A DNA stretch of 64,000 nucleotides from Antedon mediterranea (GCF_964355755.1 NC_092677.1:23654101-23718100); one strand, 5' to 3'; counted from the first letter of the stretch, positions 8,322 through 17,834 are shown. Made by a program: numbers and translations. The notes: a model not told the origin generated them from the sequence alone.

Positions 8322-8394
8322 GCCCGGTTACCTCAGTTGGTAGAGCATCAGACTTTTAATCTGAGGGTAAAGGGTTCAAATCCTTTATTGGGCT
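8322..8394 (+). tRNA. tRNA-Lys(UUU)-like, C10 variant (copy 1 unit 48)
   Basis: C10, CCTTT in the T-stem, discriminator T; T4. Closes copy 1. Confidence 0.55.
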
Positions 8395-8495
8395 TATTCG
8401 AGTTTTGCTTCAATTATCGTTCAAGTCAATTTTATACTTTAGGCCAATTGAAATAAAACAAACTTCTGAGAATGAGAACAAGGTATTTATATGAG

Positions 8496-8567
8496 GCTCG
8501 GTTAGCTCAGTTGGTAGCGCAAAAGACTTTTAATCTGAGGTCAAGGGTTAAAGCCCGTTATTCGGCG
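8496..8567 (+). pseudogene. tRNA-Lys-like, class V (copy 2 unit 1)
   Basis: Counterpart of 99-170. Confidence 0.6.
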
Positions 8568-8670
8568 TATTCCTTTTTGGCTTCCATTATCGTTCAAGTC
8601 AATTTTATACCTTAGGCCAATAGAAGTTAAAAAAAAACGTGTAAGAATGAGAACAAGGTATTTATATGAA

Positions 8671-8743
8671 GCCCGGTTAGCTCAGTTGGTAGAGCATCAG
8701 ACTTTTAATCTGAGGGTCAAGGGTTCAAATCCCTTATTGGGCG
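8671..8743 (+). tRNA. tRNA-Lys(UUU) (copy 2 unit 2)
   Basis: Class K counterpart of 274-346; shares the upstream CGTGTAAGAATG marker. Confidence 0.88.
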
Positions 8744-8842
8744 TATTCGTTTTTGCTTCCATTATCTTTCAAGTCTATTTTATTCTTTAGGCCAATTGAA
8801 ATAAAAAAACGTCTAAGAATGAGAACAAGATATTTATATGAA

Positions 8843-8915
8843 GCCCGGTTAGCTCAGTTGGTAGAGCATCAGACTTTTAATCTGAGTGTCAAGGGTTCAA
8901 GTCCCTTATTGGGCG
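8843..8915 (+). tRNA. tRNA-Lys(UUU) (copy 2 unit 3)
   Basis: Class K, GTGTC variable region. Confidence 0.86.
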
Positions 8916-9018
8916 TATTTGTTTTTTGCTTCCATTATCTTTCAAGTCAATTTTATACTTTAGGCCAATTGAAATTTTAAAAAAAAGTCTAAGAATGAGA
9001 ACAAGGTATTTATATGAA

Positions 9019-9091
9019 GCCCGGTTAGCCCAGTTGGTAGAGCATCAGACTTTTAATCTGAGGGTCAAGGGTTCAAGTCCCTTAATGGGCG
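9019..9091 (+). tRNA. tRNA-Lys(UUU)-like, C12 variant (copy 2 unit 4)
   Basis: C12:A23 and G6:A67; D-loop GGTA, unlike 622-694. The following spacer has private changes (CAAATCAA, ATACGTTAGG). Confidence 0.6.
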
Positions 9092-9193
9092 TATTTGTTT
9101 TTTGCTTCCATTATCTTTCAAATCAATTTTATACGTTAGGCCAATAGAAATTTAAAAAAACGTCTAAGAATGAGAACAATGTATTTATATGAA

Positions 9194-9266
9194 GCCCGGT
9201 TACCTCAGTTGGTAGAGCATCAGTCTTTTAATCTGAGGGTAAAGGGTTCAAATCCCTTATTGGGCT
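9194..9266 (+). tRNA. tRNA-Lys(UUU)-like, C10 variant (copy 2 unit 5)
   Basis: C10 and T31; counterpart of 797-869. Confidence 0.55.
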
Positions 9267-9367
9267 TATTCGAGTTTTGCTTCCATTATCGTTCAAGTCA
9301 ATTTTATACTTTAGGCCAATTGAAATAAAACAAACTTCTAAGAATGAGAACAAGGTATTTATATGAG

Positions 9368-9439
9368 GCTCGGTTAGCTCAGTTGGTAGCGCAAAAGACT
9401 TTTAATCTGAGGTCAAGGGTTAAAGCCCGTTATTCGGCG
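9368..9439 (+). pseudogene. tRNA-Lys-like, class V (copy 2 unit 6)
   Basis: Counterpart of 971-1042. Confidence 0.6.
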
Positions 9440-9543
9440 TATTCCTTTTTGGCTTCCATTATCGTTCAAGTCAATTTTATACCTTAGGCCAATAGAAGTA
9501 AAAAAAAAAACGTCTAAGACTGAGAACAAGGTATTTATATGAA

Positions 9544-9615
9544 GCCCGGTTAGTTCAGTTGGTAGAGCATCAGACTTTTAATCTGAGGTCAAGGGTTAAA
9601 GCCCGTTATTGGGCG
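9544..9615 (+). pseudogene. tRNA-Lys-like, K/V hybrid (copy 2 unit 7)
   Basis: Counterpart of 1147-1218. Confidence 0.55.
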
Positions 9616-9718
9616 TATTCCTTTTTTGCTTCCATTATCGTTCAAGTCAATTTTATTCTTTAGGCCAATAGAAATAAAAAAAAAACGTCTAAGAATGAGA
9701 ACAAGATATTTATATGAA

Positions 9719-9791
9719 GCCCGGTTAGCTCAGTTGGTAGAGCATCAGACTTTTAATCTGAGGGTCAAGGGTTCAAGTCCCTTATTGGGCG
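9719..9791 (+). tRNA. tRNA-Lys(UUU) (copy 2 unit 8)
   Basis: Class K counterpart of 1322-1394. Confidence 0.88.
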
Positions 9792-9894
9792 TATTTGTTT
9801 TTTGCTTCCATTATTTTTCAAGTCAATTTTATACTTTAGGCCAATTGAAATTTAAAAAAAATGTCTAAGAATGAGAACAAGGTAGTTATATGAA

Positions 9895-9967
9895 GCCCGG
9901 TTAGCGCAGTTGGTAGAGCATCAGACGTTTAAACTGAGGGTCAAGGGTTCAAGTCCCTTAATGGGCG
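9895..9967 (+). tRNA. tRNA-Lys(UUU)-like, G33 variant (copy 2 unit 9)
   Basis: U33 lost; counterpart of 1498-1570. Confidence 0.5.
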
Positions 9968-10066
9968 TATTTGTTTTTGCTTCCATTATCTTTCAAGTCT
10001 ATTTTATACTTTAGGCCAATTGAAATAAAAAAACGTCTAAGAATGAGAACAAGATATTTATATGAA

Positions 10067-10139
10067 GCCCGGTTAGCTCAGTTGGTAGAGCATCAGACTT
10101 TTAATCTGAGGGTCAAGGGTTCAAGTCCCTTAATGGGCA
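10067..10139 (+). tRNA. tRNA-Lys(UUU) (copy 2 unit 10)
   Basis: Class K apart from A67 and discriminator A. Confidence 0.78.
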
Positions 10140-10243
10140 TATTTGTTTTTTGCTTCCATTATCTTTCAAGTCAATTTTATACTTTAGGCCAATTGAAATT
10201 TAAAAAAAAACGTCTAAGAATGAGAACAAGGTAGTTATATGAA

Positions 10244-10316
10244 GCCCGGTTACCTCAGTTGGTAGAGCATCAGACTTTTAATCTGAGGGTAAAGGGTTCA
10301 AATCCTTTATTAGGCT
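10244..10316 (+). tRNA. tRNA-Lys(UUU)-like, C10 variant (copy 2 unit 11)
   Basis: C10 and A69; T4. Confidence 0.5.
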
Positions 10317-10417
10317 TATTCGAGTTTTGCTTCAATTATCGTTCAAGTCAATTTTATACTTTAGGCCAATTGAAATAAAACAAACTTCTGAGAATGAGAA
10401 CAAGGTATTTATATGAG

Positions 10418-10489
10418 GCTCGGTTAGCTCAGTTGGTAGCGCAAAAGACTTTTAATCTGAGGTCAAGGGTTAAAGCCCGTTATTCGGCG
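10418..10489 (+). pseudogene. tRNA-Lys-like, class V (copy 2 unit 12)
   Basis: Counterpart of 2021-2092. Confidence 0.6.
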
Positions 10490-10592
10490 TATTCCTTTTT
10501 GGCTTCCATTATCTTTCAAGTCAATTTTATTCTTTAGGCCAATTGAAATTTAAAAAAAACGTCTAAGAATGAGAACAATGTATTTATATGAA

Positions 10593-10664
10593 GCTCGGTT
10601 AGCTCAGTTGGTAGCGCAAAAGACTTTTAATCTGAGGTCAAGGATTAAAGCCCGTTATTTGGCG
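10593..10664 (+). pseudogene. tRNA-Lys-like, class V variant (copy 2 unit 13)
   Basis: Counterpart of 2196-2267. Confidence 0.55.
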
Positions 10665-10767
10665 TATTCCTTTTTTGCTCCCATTATCGTTCAAGTCAAT
10701 TTTATACTTTAGGCCAATAGAAATAAAAAAAAACCGTCTAAGAATGAGAACAAGGTATTTATATGAA

Positions 10768-10840
10768 GCCCGGTTAGCTCAGTAGGTAGAGCATCAGACT
10801 TTTAATCTGAGGGTCAAGGGTTCAAATCCCTTATTGGGCG
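10768..10840 (+). tRNA. tRNA-Lys(UUU) (copy 2 unit 14)
   Basis: Class K with AGTAGGTA D-loop. Confidence 0.85.
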
Positions 10841-10940
10841 TATTCGTTTTTGCTTCTATTATCTTTCAAGTCTATTTTATACTTTAGGCCAATTGAAATA
10901 AAACAAACGTCTAAGAATAAGAACATGGCTTTTATATGAA

Positions 10941-11013
10941 GCCCGGTTAGCTCAGTTGGTAGAGCATCAGACTTTTAATCTGAGGGTCAAGGTTTCAAGC
11001 CCCTTATTGGGCG
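10941..11013 (+). tRNA. tRNA-Lys(UUU) (copy 2 unit 15)
   Basis: K body with T53; counterpart of 2544-2616. Confidence 0.7.
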
Positions 11014-11116
11014 TATTTCTTTTTTGCTTCCATTATCTTTGAAGTTAATTTTATACTTTAGGCCAATAAAATTATTAAGAAAAAGTCAAAGAATGAGAAC
11101 AAGGTATTTATATGAA

Positions 11117-11189
11117 GCCCGGTTAGCTCAGTTGGTAGAGCATCAGACTTTTAATCTGAGGGCCAAGGGTTCAAATCCCTTATTGGGCG
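11117..11189 (+). tRNA. tRNA-Lys(UUU) (copy 2 unit 16)
   Basis: Class K, GGGCC variable region. Confidence 0.85.
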
Positions 11190-11293
11190 TATATGTTTTT
11201 TGCTTCCATTATCTTTGAAGTCAATTTTATACTTTAGGCCAATAGAAATTTAAAAAAAAACGTCTAAAAATGAGAACAAGGTATTTATATGAA

Positions 11294-11366
11294 GCCCGGT
11301 TACCTCAGTTGGTAGAGCATCAGACTTTTAATCTGAGGGTAAAGGGTTCAAATCCTTTATTAGGCT
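11294..11366 (+). tRNA. tRNA-Lys(UUU)-like, C10 variant (copy 2 unit 17)
   Basis: C10. The A-run upstream is one base longer than in copy 1, which shifts the register by one from here. Confidence 0.5.
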
Positions 11367-11467
11367 TATTCGAGTTTTGCTTCAATTATCGTTCAAGTCA
11401 ATTTTATACTTTAGGCCAATTGAAATAAAACAAACTTCTGAGAATGAGAACAAGGTATTTATATGAG

Positions 11468-11539
11468 GCTCGGTTAGCTCAGTTGGTAGCGCAAAAGACT
11501 TTTAATCTGAGGTCAAGGGTTAAAGCCCGTTATTCGGCG
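11468..11539 (+). pseudogene. tRNA-Lys-like, class V (copy 2 unit 18)
   Basis: Last unit before the 24-monomer deletion join. Confidence 0.6.
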
Positions 11540-11642
11540 TATTCCTTTTTGGCTTCCATTATCGTTCAAGTCAATTTTATACCTTAGGCCAATAGAAATT
11601 TAAAAAAAACGTCTACGAATGAGAACAAGGTATTTATATGAA

Positions 11643-11715
11643 GCCCGGTTAGCTCAGTTGGTAGAGCATCAGACTTTTAATCAGAGGGTCAAGGGTTCAA
11701 GTCCCTTATTGGGCG
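11643..11715 (+). tRNA. tRNA-Lys(UUU)-like, A41 variant (copy 2, matches unit 43)
   Basis: First unit after the deletion join. A29:A41 and the CTACGAATGAG marker identify it with 7446-7518. Confidence 0.68.
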
Positions 11716-11818
11716 TATTTGTTTTTTGCTTCCATTATCTTTCAAGTCAATTTGATACTTTAGGCCAATTGAAATTTAAAAAAAACATCTAAGAATGAGA
11801 ACAAGGTATTTATATGAA

Positions 11819-11891
11819 GCCCGGTTAGCTCAGTTGGTAGAGCATCAGACTTTTAAGCTGAGGGTCAAGGTTTCAAGTCCCTTATTGGGCG
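11819..11891 (+). tRNA. tRNA-Lys(UUU)-like, G39/T53 variant (copy 2, matches unit 44)
   Basis: Counterpart of 7622-7694, with the same T7 run. Confidence 0.6.
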
Positions 11892-11994
11892 TATTGTTTT
11901 TTTGCTTCCATTATCTTTCAAGTCAATTTTATTCTTTAGGCCAATTGAAATTTAAAAAAAACGTCTAAGAATGAGAACAATGTATTTATATGAA

Positions 11995-12066
11995 GCTCGG
12001 TTAGCTCAGTTGGTAGCGCAAAAGACTTTTAATCTGAGGTCAAGGATTAAAGCCCGTTATTTGGCG
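11995..12066 (+). pseudogene. tRNA-Lys-like, class V variant (copy 2, matches unit 45)
   Basis: Counterpart of 7798-7869. Confidence 0.55.
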
Positions 12067-12169
12067 TATTCCTTTTTTGCTCCCATTATCGTTCAAGTCA
12101 ATTTTATACTTTAGGCCAATAGAAATAAAAAAAAACCGTCTAAGAATGAGAACAAGGTATTTATATGAA

Positions 12170-12242
12170 GCCCGGTTAGCTCAGTAGGTAGAGCATCAGA
12201 CTTTTAATCTGAGGGTCAAGGGTTCAAATCCCTTATTGGGCG
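12170..12242 (+). tRNA. tRNA-Lys(UUU) (copy 2, matches unit 46)
   Basis: Class K, AGTAGGTA D-loop. Confidence 0.85.
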
Positions 12243-12342
12243 TATTCGTTTTTGCTTCTATTATCTTTCAAGTCTATTTTATACTTTAGGCCAATTGAAA
12301 TAAAACAAACCTCTAAGAATAAGAACATGGCTTTTATATGAA

Positions 12343-12415
12343 GCCCGGTTAGCTCAGTTGGTAGAGCATCAGACTTTTAATCTGAGGGTCAAGGGTTCAA
12401 GCCCCTTATTGGGCG
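12343..12415 (+). tRNA. tRNA-Lys(UUU) (copy 2, matches unit 47)
   Basis: Class K, T-loop TTCAAGC. Confidence 0.85.
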
Positions 12416-12518
12416 TATTTCTTTTTTGCTTCCATTATCTTTGAAGTCAATTTTATACTTTAGGCCAATAGAAATTTAAAAAAAACGTCTAAGAATGAGA
12501 ACAAGGTATTTATATGAA

Positions 12519-12591
12519 GCCCGGTTACCTCAGTTGGTAGAGCATCAGACTTTTAATCTGAGGGTAAAGGGTTCAAATCCTTTATTGGGCT
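12519..12591 (+). tRNA. tRNA-Lys(UUU)-like, C10 variant (copy 2, matches unit 48)
   Basis: C10, discriminator T; closes copy 2. Confidence 0.55.
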
Positions 12592-12692
12592 TATTCGAGT
12601 TTTGCTTCAATTATCGTTCAAGTCAATTTTATACTTTAGGCCAATTGAAATAAAACAAACTTCTGAGAATGAGAACAAGGTATTTATATGAG

Positions 12693-12764
12693 GCTCGGTT
12701 AGCTCAGTTGGTAGCGCAAAAGACTTTTAATCTGAGGTCAAGGGTTAAAGCCCGTTATTCGGCG
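12693..12764 (+). pseudogene. tRNA-Lys-like, class V (copy 3 unit 1)
   Basis: Counterpart of 99-170. Confidence 0.6.
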
Positions 12765-12867
12765 TATTCCTTTTTGGCTTCCATTATCGTTCAAGTCAAT
12801 TTTATACCTTAGGCCAATAGAAGTTAAAAAAAAACGTGTAAGAATGAGAACAAGGTATTTATATGAA

Positions 12868-12940
12868 GCCCGGTTAGCTCAGTTGGTAGAGCATCAGACT
12901 TTTAATCTGAGGGTCAAGGGTTCAAATCCCTTATTGGGCG
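12868..12940 (+). tRNA. tRNA-Lys(UUU) (copy 3 unit 2)
   Basis: Class K; CGTGTAAGAATG marker upstream as in copies 1 and 2. Confidence 0.88.
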
Positions 12941-13039
12941 TATTCGTTTTTGCTTCCATTATCTTTCAAGTCTATTTTATTCTTTAGGCCAATTGAAATA
13001 AAAAAACGTCTAAGAATGAGAACAAGATATTTATATGAA

Positions 13040-13112
13040 GCCCGGTTAGCTCAGTTGGTAGAGCATCAGACTTTTAATCTGAGTGTCAAGGGTTCAAGTC
13101 CCTTATTGGGCG
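13040..13112 (+). tRNA. tRNA-Lys(UUU) (copy 3 unit 3)
   Basis: Class K, GTGTC variable region. Confidence 0.86.
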
Positions 13113-13215
13113 TATTTGTTTTTTGCTTCCATTATCTTTCAAGTCAATTTTATACTTTAGGCCAATTGAAATTTTAAAAAAAAGTCTAAGAATGAGAACA
13201 AGGTATTTATATGAA

Positions 13216-13288
13216 GCCCGGTTAGCCCAGTTGGTAGAGCATCAGACTTTTAATCTGAGGGTCAAGGGTTCAAGTCCCTTAATGGGCG
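13216..13288 (+). tRNA. tRNA-Lys(UUU)-like, C12 variant (copy 3 unit 4)
   Basis: C12:A23, A67; D-loop GGTA like copy 2. Confidence 0.6.
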
Positions 13289-13390
13289 TATTTGTTTTTT
13301 GCTTCCATTATCTTTCAAGTCAATTTTATACTTTAGGCCAATAGAAATTTAAAAAAACGTCTAAGAATGAGAACAATGTATTTATATGAA

Positions 13391-13463
13391 GCCCGGTTAC
13401 CTCAGTTGGTAGAGCATCAGTCTTTTAATCTGAGGGTAAAGGGTTCAAATCCCTTATTGGGCT
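13391..13463 (+). tRNA. tRNA-Lys(UUU)-like, C10 variant (copy 3 unit 5)
   Basis: C10, T31, discriminator T. Confidence 0.55.
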
Positions 13464-13564
13464 TATTCGAGTTTTGCTTCCATTATCGTTCAAGTCAATT
13501 TTATACTTTAGGCCAATTGAAATAAAACAAACTTCTAAGAATGAGAACAAGGTATTTATATGAG

Positions 13565-13636
13565 GCTCGGTTAGCTCAGTTGGTAGCGCAAAAGACTTTT
13601 AATCTGAGGTCAAGGGTTAAAGCCCGTTATTCGGCG
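13565..13636 (+). pseudogene. tRNA-Lys-like, class V (copy 3 unit 6)
   Basis: Counterpart of 971-1042. Confidence 0.6.
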
Positions 13637-13740
13637 TATTCCTTTTTGGCTTCCATTATCGTTCAAGTCAATTTTATACCTTAGGCCAATAGAAGTAAAA
13701 AAAAAAACGTCTAAGACTGAGAACAAGGTATTTATATGAA

Positions 13741-13812
13741 GCCCGGTTAGTTCAGTTGGTAGAGCATCAGACTTTTAATCTGAGGTCAAGGGTTAAAGCC
13801 CGTTATTGGGCG
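13741..13812 (+). pseudogene. tRNA-Lys-like, K/V hybrid (copy 3 unit 7)
   Basis: Counterpart of 1147-1218. Confidence 0.55.
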
Positions 13813-13915
13813 TATTCCTTTTTTGCTTCCATTATCGTTCAAGTCAATTTTATTCTTTAGGCCAATAGAAATAAAAAAAAAACGTCTAAGAATGAGAACA
13901 AGATATTTATATGAA

Positions 13916-13988
13916 GCCCGGTTAGCTCAGTTGGTAGAGCATCAGACTTTTAATCTGAGGGTCAAGGGTTCAAGTCCCTTATTGGGCG
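13916..13988 (+). tRNA. tRNA-Lys(UUU) (copy 3 unit 8)
   Basis: Class K. Confidence 0.88.
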
Positions 13989-14091
13989 TATTTGTTTTTT
14001 GCTTCCATTATTTTTCAAGTCAATTTTATACTTTAGGCCAATTGAAATTTAAAAAAAATGTCTAAGAATGAGAACAAGGTAGTTATATGAA

Positions 14092-14164
14092 GCCCGGTTA
14101 GCGCAGTTGGTAGAGCATCAGACGTTTAAACTGAGGGTCAAGGGTTCAAGTCCCTTAATGGGCG
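14092..14164 (+). tRNA. tRNA-Lys(UUU)-like, G33 variant (copy 3 unit 9)
   Basis: U33 lost. Confidence 0.5.
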
Positions 14165-14263
14165 TATTTGTTTTTGCTTCCATTATCTTTCAAGTCTATT
14201 TTATACTTTAGGCCAATTGAAATAAAAAAACGTCTAAGAATGAGAACAAGATATTTATATGAA

Positions 14264-14336
14264 GCCCGGTTAGCTCAGTTGGTAGAGCATCAGACTTTTA
14301 ATCTGAGGGTCAAGGGTTCAAGTCCCTTAATGGGCA
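14264..14336 (+). tRNA. tRNA-Lys(UUU) (copy 3 unit 10)
   Basis: Class K apart from A67, discriminator A. Confidence 0.78.
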
Positions 14337-14440
14337 TATTTGTTTTTTGCTTCCATTATCTTTCAAGTCAATTTTATACTTTAGGCCAATTGAAATTTAA
14401 AAAAAAACGTCTAAGAATGAGAACAAGGTAGTTATATGAA

Positions 14441-14513
14441 GCCCGGTTACCTCAGTTGGTAGAGCATCAGACTTTTAATCTGAGGGTAAAGGGTTCAAAT
14501 CCTTTATTAGGCT
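14441..14513 (+). tRNA. tRNA-Lys(UUU)-like, C10 variant (copy 3 unit 11)
   Basis: C10 and A69. Confidence 0.5.
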
Positions 14514-14614
14514 TATTCGAGTTTTGCTTCAATTATCGTTCAAGTCAATTTTATACTTTAGGCCAATTGAAATAAAACAAACTTCTGAGAATGAGAACAA
14601 GGTATTTATATGAG

Positions 14615-14686
14615 GCTCGGTTAGCTCAGTTGGTAGCGCAAAAGACTTTTAATCTGAGGTCAAGGGTTAAAGCCCGTTATTCGGCG
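14615..14686 (+). pseudogene. tRNA-Lys-like, class V (copy 3 unit 12)
   Basis: Counterpart of 2021-2092. Confidence 0.6.
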
Positions 14687-14789
14687 TATTCCTTTTTGGC
14701 TTCCATTATCTTTCAAGTCAATTTTATTCTTTAGGCCAATTGAAATTTAAAAAAAACGTCTAAGAATGAGAACAATGTATTTATATGAA

Positions 14790-14861
14790 GCTCGGTTAGC
14801 TCAGTTGGTAGCGCAAAAGACTTTTAATCTGAGGTCAAGGATTAAAGCCCGTTATTTGGCG
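14790..14861 (+). pseudogene. tRNA-Lys-like, class V variant (copy 3 unit 13)
   Basis: Counterpart of 2196-2267. Confidence 0.55.
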
Positions 14862-14964
14862 TATTCCTTTTTTGCTCCCATTATCGTTCAAGTCAATTTT
14901 ATACTTTAGGCCAATAGAAATAAAAAAAAACCGTCTAAGAATGAGAACAAGGTATTTATATGAA

Positions 14965-15037
14965 GCCCGGTTAGCTCAGTAGGTAGAGCATCAGACTTTT
15001 AATCTGAGGGTCAAGGGTTCAAATCCCTTATTGGGCG
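14965..15037 (+). tRNA. tRNA-Lys(UUU) (copy 3 unit 14)
   Basis: Class K, AGTAGGTA D-loop. Confidence 0.85.
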
Positions 15038-15137
15038 TATTCGTTTTTGCTTCTATTATCTTTCAAGTCTATTTTATACTTTAGGCCAATTGAAATAAAA
15101 CAAACGTCTAAGAATAAGAACATGGCTTTTATATGAA

Positions 15138-15210
15138 GCCCGGTTAGCTCAGTTGGTAGAGCATCAGACTTTTAATCTGAGGGTCAAGGTTTCAAGCCCC
15201 TTATTGGGCG
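15138..15210 (+). tRNA. tRNA-Lys(UUU) (copy 3 unit 15)
   Basis: K body with T53. Confidence 0.7.
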
Positions 15211-15313
15211 TATTTCTTTTTTGCTTCCATTATCTTTGAAGTTAATTTTATACTTTAGGCCAATAAAATTATTAAGAAAAAGTCAAAGAATGAGAACAAG
15301 GTATTTATATGAA

Positions 15314-15386
15314 GCCCGGTTAGCTCAGTTGGTAGAGCATCAGACTTTTAATCTGAGGGCCAAGGGTTCAAATCCCTTATTGGGCG
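15314..15386 (+). tRNA. tRNA-Lys(UUU) (copy 3 unit 16)
   Basis: Class K, GGGCC variable region. Confidence 0.85.
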
Positions 15387-15489
15387 TATATGTTTTTTGC
15401 TTCCATTATCTTTGAAGTCAATTTTATACTTTAGGCCAATAGAAATTTAAAAAAAACGTCTAAAAATGAGAACAAGGTATTTATATGAA

Positions 15490-15562
15490 GCCCGGTTACC
15501 TCAGTTGGTAGAGCATCAGACTTTTAATCTGAGGGTAAAGGGTTCAAATCCTTTATTAGGCT
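15490..15562 (+). tRNA. tRNA-Lys(UUU)-like, C10 variant (copy 3 unit 17)
   Basis: C10 and A69; upstream AAAAATGAG as in copy 1. Confidence 0.5.
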
Positions 15563-15663
15563 TATTCGAGTTTTGCTTCAATTATCGTTCAAGTCAATTT
15601 TATACTTTAGGCCAATTGAAATAAAACAAACTTCTGAGAATGAGAACAAGGTATTTATATGAG

Positions 15664-15735
15664 GCTCGGTTAGCTCAGTTGGTAGCGCAAAAGACTTTTA
15701 ATCTGAGGTCAAGGGTTAAAGCCCGTTATTCGGCG
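15664..15735 (+). pseudogene. tRNA-Lys-like, class V (copy 3 unit 18)
   Basis: Counterpart of 3070-3141. Confidence 0.6.
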
Positions 15736-15838
15736 TATTCCTTTTTGGCTTCCATTATCGTTCAAGTCAATTTTATACCTTAGGCCAATAGAAGTTAAAA
15801 AAAAACGTCTAAGAATGAGAACAAGGTATTTATATGAA

Positions 15839-15911
15839 GCCCGGTTAGCTCAGTTGGTAGAGCATCAGACTTTTAATCTGAGGGTCAAGGGTTCAAATCC
15901 CTTATTGGGCG
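15839..15911 (+). tRNA. tRNA-Lys(UUU) (copy 3 unit 19)
   Basis: Class K; first unit present in copies 1 and 3 but not 2. Confidence 0.88.
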
Positions 15912-16010
15912 TATTCGTTTTTGCTTCCATTATCTTTCAAGTCTATTTTATTCTTTAGGCCAATTGAAATAAAAAAACGTCTAAGAATGAGAACAAGATA
16001 TTTATATGAA

Positions 16011-16083
16011 GCCCGGTTAGCTCAGTTGGTAGAGCATCAGACTTTTAATCTGAGTGTCAAGGGTTCAAGTCCCTTATTGGGCG
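16011..16083 (+). tRNA. tRNA-Lys(UUU) (copy 3 unit 20)
   Basis: Class K, GTGTC variable region. Confidence 0.86.
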
Positions 16084-16186
16084 TATTTGTTTTTTGCTTC
16101 CATTATCTTTCAAGGTAATTTTATACTTTAGGCCAATTGAAATTTAAAAAAAAAGTCTAAGAATGAGAACAAGGTATTTATATGAA

Positions 16187-16259
16187 GCCCGGTTAGCCCA
16201 GTTGGTAGAGCATCAGACTTTTAATCTGAGGGTCAAGGGTTCAAGTCCTTTAATGGGCG
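16187..16259 (+). tRNA. tRNA-Lys(UUU)-like, C12 variant (copy 3 unit 21)
   Basis: C12:A23, A67, CCTTT as in 3593-3665. Confidence 0.58.
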
Positions 16260-16361
16260 TATTTGTTTTTTGCTTCCATTATCTTTCAAGTCAATTTTAT
16301 ACTTTAGGCCAATAGAAATTTAAAAAAACGTCTAAGAATGAGAACAAGGTATTTATATGAA

Positions 16362-16434
16362 GCCCGGTTAGCTCAGTTGGTAGAGCATCAGACTTTTAAT
16401 CTGAGGGTCAAGGGTTCAAATCCCTTATTGGGCG
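16362..16434 (+). tRNA. tRNA-Lys(UUU) (copy 3 unit 22)
   Basis: Class K. Confidence 0.88.
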
Positions 16435-16533
16435 TATTCGTTTTTGCTTCCATTATCTTTCAAGTCTATTTTATTCTTTAGGCCAATTGAAATAAAAAAA
16501 CGTCTAAGAATGAGAACAAGATATTTATATGAA

Positions 16534-16606
16534 GCCCGGTTAGCTCAGTTGGTAGAGCATCAGACTTTTAATCTGAGTGTCAAGGGTTCAAGTCCCTTAT
16601 TGGGCG
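16534..16606 (+). tRNA. tRNA-Lys(UUU) (copy 3 unit 23)
   Basis: Class K, GTGTC variable region. Confidence 0.86.
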
Positions 16607-16709
16607 TATTTGTTTTTTGCTTCCATTATCTTTCAAGGTAATTTTATACTTTAGGCCAATTGAAATTTAAAAAAAAAGTCTAAGAATGAGAACAAGGTAT
16701 TTATATGAA

Positions 16710-16782
16710 GCCCGGTTAGCCCAGTTGGTAGAGCATCAGACTTTTAATCTGAGGGTCAAGGGTTCAAGTCCCTTAATGGGCG
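16710..16782 (+). tRNA. tRNA-Lys(UUU)-like, C12 variant (copy 3 unit 24)
   Basis: C12:A23, A67. Confidence 0.6.
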
Positions 16783-16884
16783 TATTTGTTTTTTGCTTCC
16801 ATTATCTTTCAAGTCAATTTTATACTTTAGGCCAATAGAAATTTAAAAAAACGTCTAAGAATGAGAACAAGGTATTTATATGAA

Positions 16885-16957
16885 GCCCGGTTACCTCAGT
16901 TGGTAGAGCATCAGTCTTTTAATCTGAGGGTAAAGGGTTCAAATCCCTTATTGGGCT
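16885..16957 (+). tRNA. tRNA-Lys(UUU)-like, C10 variant (copy 3 unit 25)
   Basis: C10, T31. Confidence 0.55.
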
Positions 16958-17058
16958 TATTCGAGTTTTGCTTCCATTATCGTTCAAGTCAATTTTATAC
17001 TTTAGGCCAATTGAAATAAAACAAACTTCTAAGAATGAGAACAAGGTATTTATATGAG

Positions 17059-17130
17059 GCTCGGTTAGCTCAGTTGGTAGCGCAAAAGACTTTTAATCTG
17101 AGGTCAAGGGTTAAAGCCCGTTATTCGGCG
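17059..17130 (+). pseudogene. tRNA-Lys-like, class V (copy 3 unit 26)
   Basis: Counterpart of 4465-4536. Confidence 0.6.
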
Positions 17131-17233
17131 TATTCCTTTTTGGCTTCCATTATCGTTCAAGTCAATTTTATACCTTAGGCCAATAGAAGTAAAAAAAAAA
17201 CGTCTAAGACTGAGAACAAGGTATTTATATGAA

Positions 17234-17305
17234 GCCCGGTTAGTTCAGTTGGTAGAGCATCAGACTTTTAATCTGAGGTCAAGGGTTAAAGCCCGTTATT
17301 GGGCG
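17234..17305 (+). pseudogene. tRNA-Lys-like, K/V hybrid (copy 3 unit 27)
   Basis: Counterpart of 4640-4711. Confidence 0.55.
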
Positions 17306-17408
17306 TATTCCTTTTTTGCTTCCATTATCGTTCAAGTCAATTTTATTCTTTAGGCCAATAGAAATAAAAAAAAAACGTCTAAGAATGAGAACAAGATATT
17401 TATATGAA

Positions 17409-17481
17409 GCCCGGTTAGCTCAGTTGGTAGAGCATCAGACTTTTAATCTGAGGGTCAAGGGTTCAAGTCCCTTATTGGGCG
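17409..17481 (+). tRNA. tRNA-Lys(UUU) (copy 3 unit 28)
   Basis: Class K; the spacer after it reads TTAGGTTAATTG, a change shared with copy 1 unit 28. Confidence 0.88.
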
Positions 17482-17584
17482 TATTTGTTTTTTGCTTCCA
17501 TTATTTTTCAAGTCAATTTTATACTTTAGGTTAATTGAAATTTAAAAAAAATGTCTAAGAATGAGAACAAGGTAGTTATATGAA

Positions 17585-17657
17585 GCCCGGTTAGCGCAGT
17601 TGGTAGAGCATCAGACGTTTAAACTGAGGGTCAAGGGTTCAAGTCCCTTAATGGGCG
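17585..17657 (+). tRNA. tRNA-Lys(UUU)-like, G33 variant (copy 3 unit 29)
   Basis: U33 lost. Confidence 0.5.
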
Positions 17658-17761
17658 TATTTGTTTTTTGCTTCCATTATCTTTGAAGTCAATTTTATAC
17701 TTTAGGCCAATAGAAATTTTTAAAAAAACGTCTAAGAATGAGAACCAGGTATTTATATGAA

Positions 17762-17834
17762 GCCCGGTTAGCTCAGTTGGTAGAGCATCAGACTTTTAAT
17801 CTGAGGGTTAAGGGTTCAAGTCCCTTAATGGGCA
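17762..17834 (+). tRNA. tRNA-Lys(UUU) (copy 3 unit 30)
   Basis: GGGTT variable region, A67, discriminator A; upstream GAGAACCAGG marker as in copy 1. Confidence 0.75.

Larger units (their letters stand above)
1..8397 (+). repeat. Higher-order repeat copy 1 (48 monomers)
   Basis: This 8,397-bp block reappears from 8398 (shortened) and from 12595. It contains smaller internal duplications: units 5-10 (797-1742) recur as units 25-30 (4291-5240), units 19-21 recur directly as units 22-24 (523-bp shift), and units 13-15 resemble units 45-47. The block therefore grew by repeated unequal exchange of multi-monomer segments. Confidence 0.93.
8398..12594 (+). repeat. Higher-order repeat copy 2, 24 monomers deleted
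   Basis: It matches copy 1 units 1-18 at a shift of 8397 (8398 after one added base near 11260), then jumps in the spacer near 11590 to sequence matching copy 1 units 43-48 at a shift of 4197. The join keeps monomer register exactly, as expected for unequal crossing over between monomers. Confidence 0.93.
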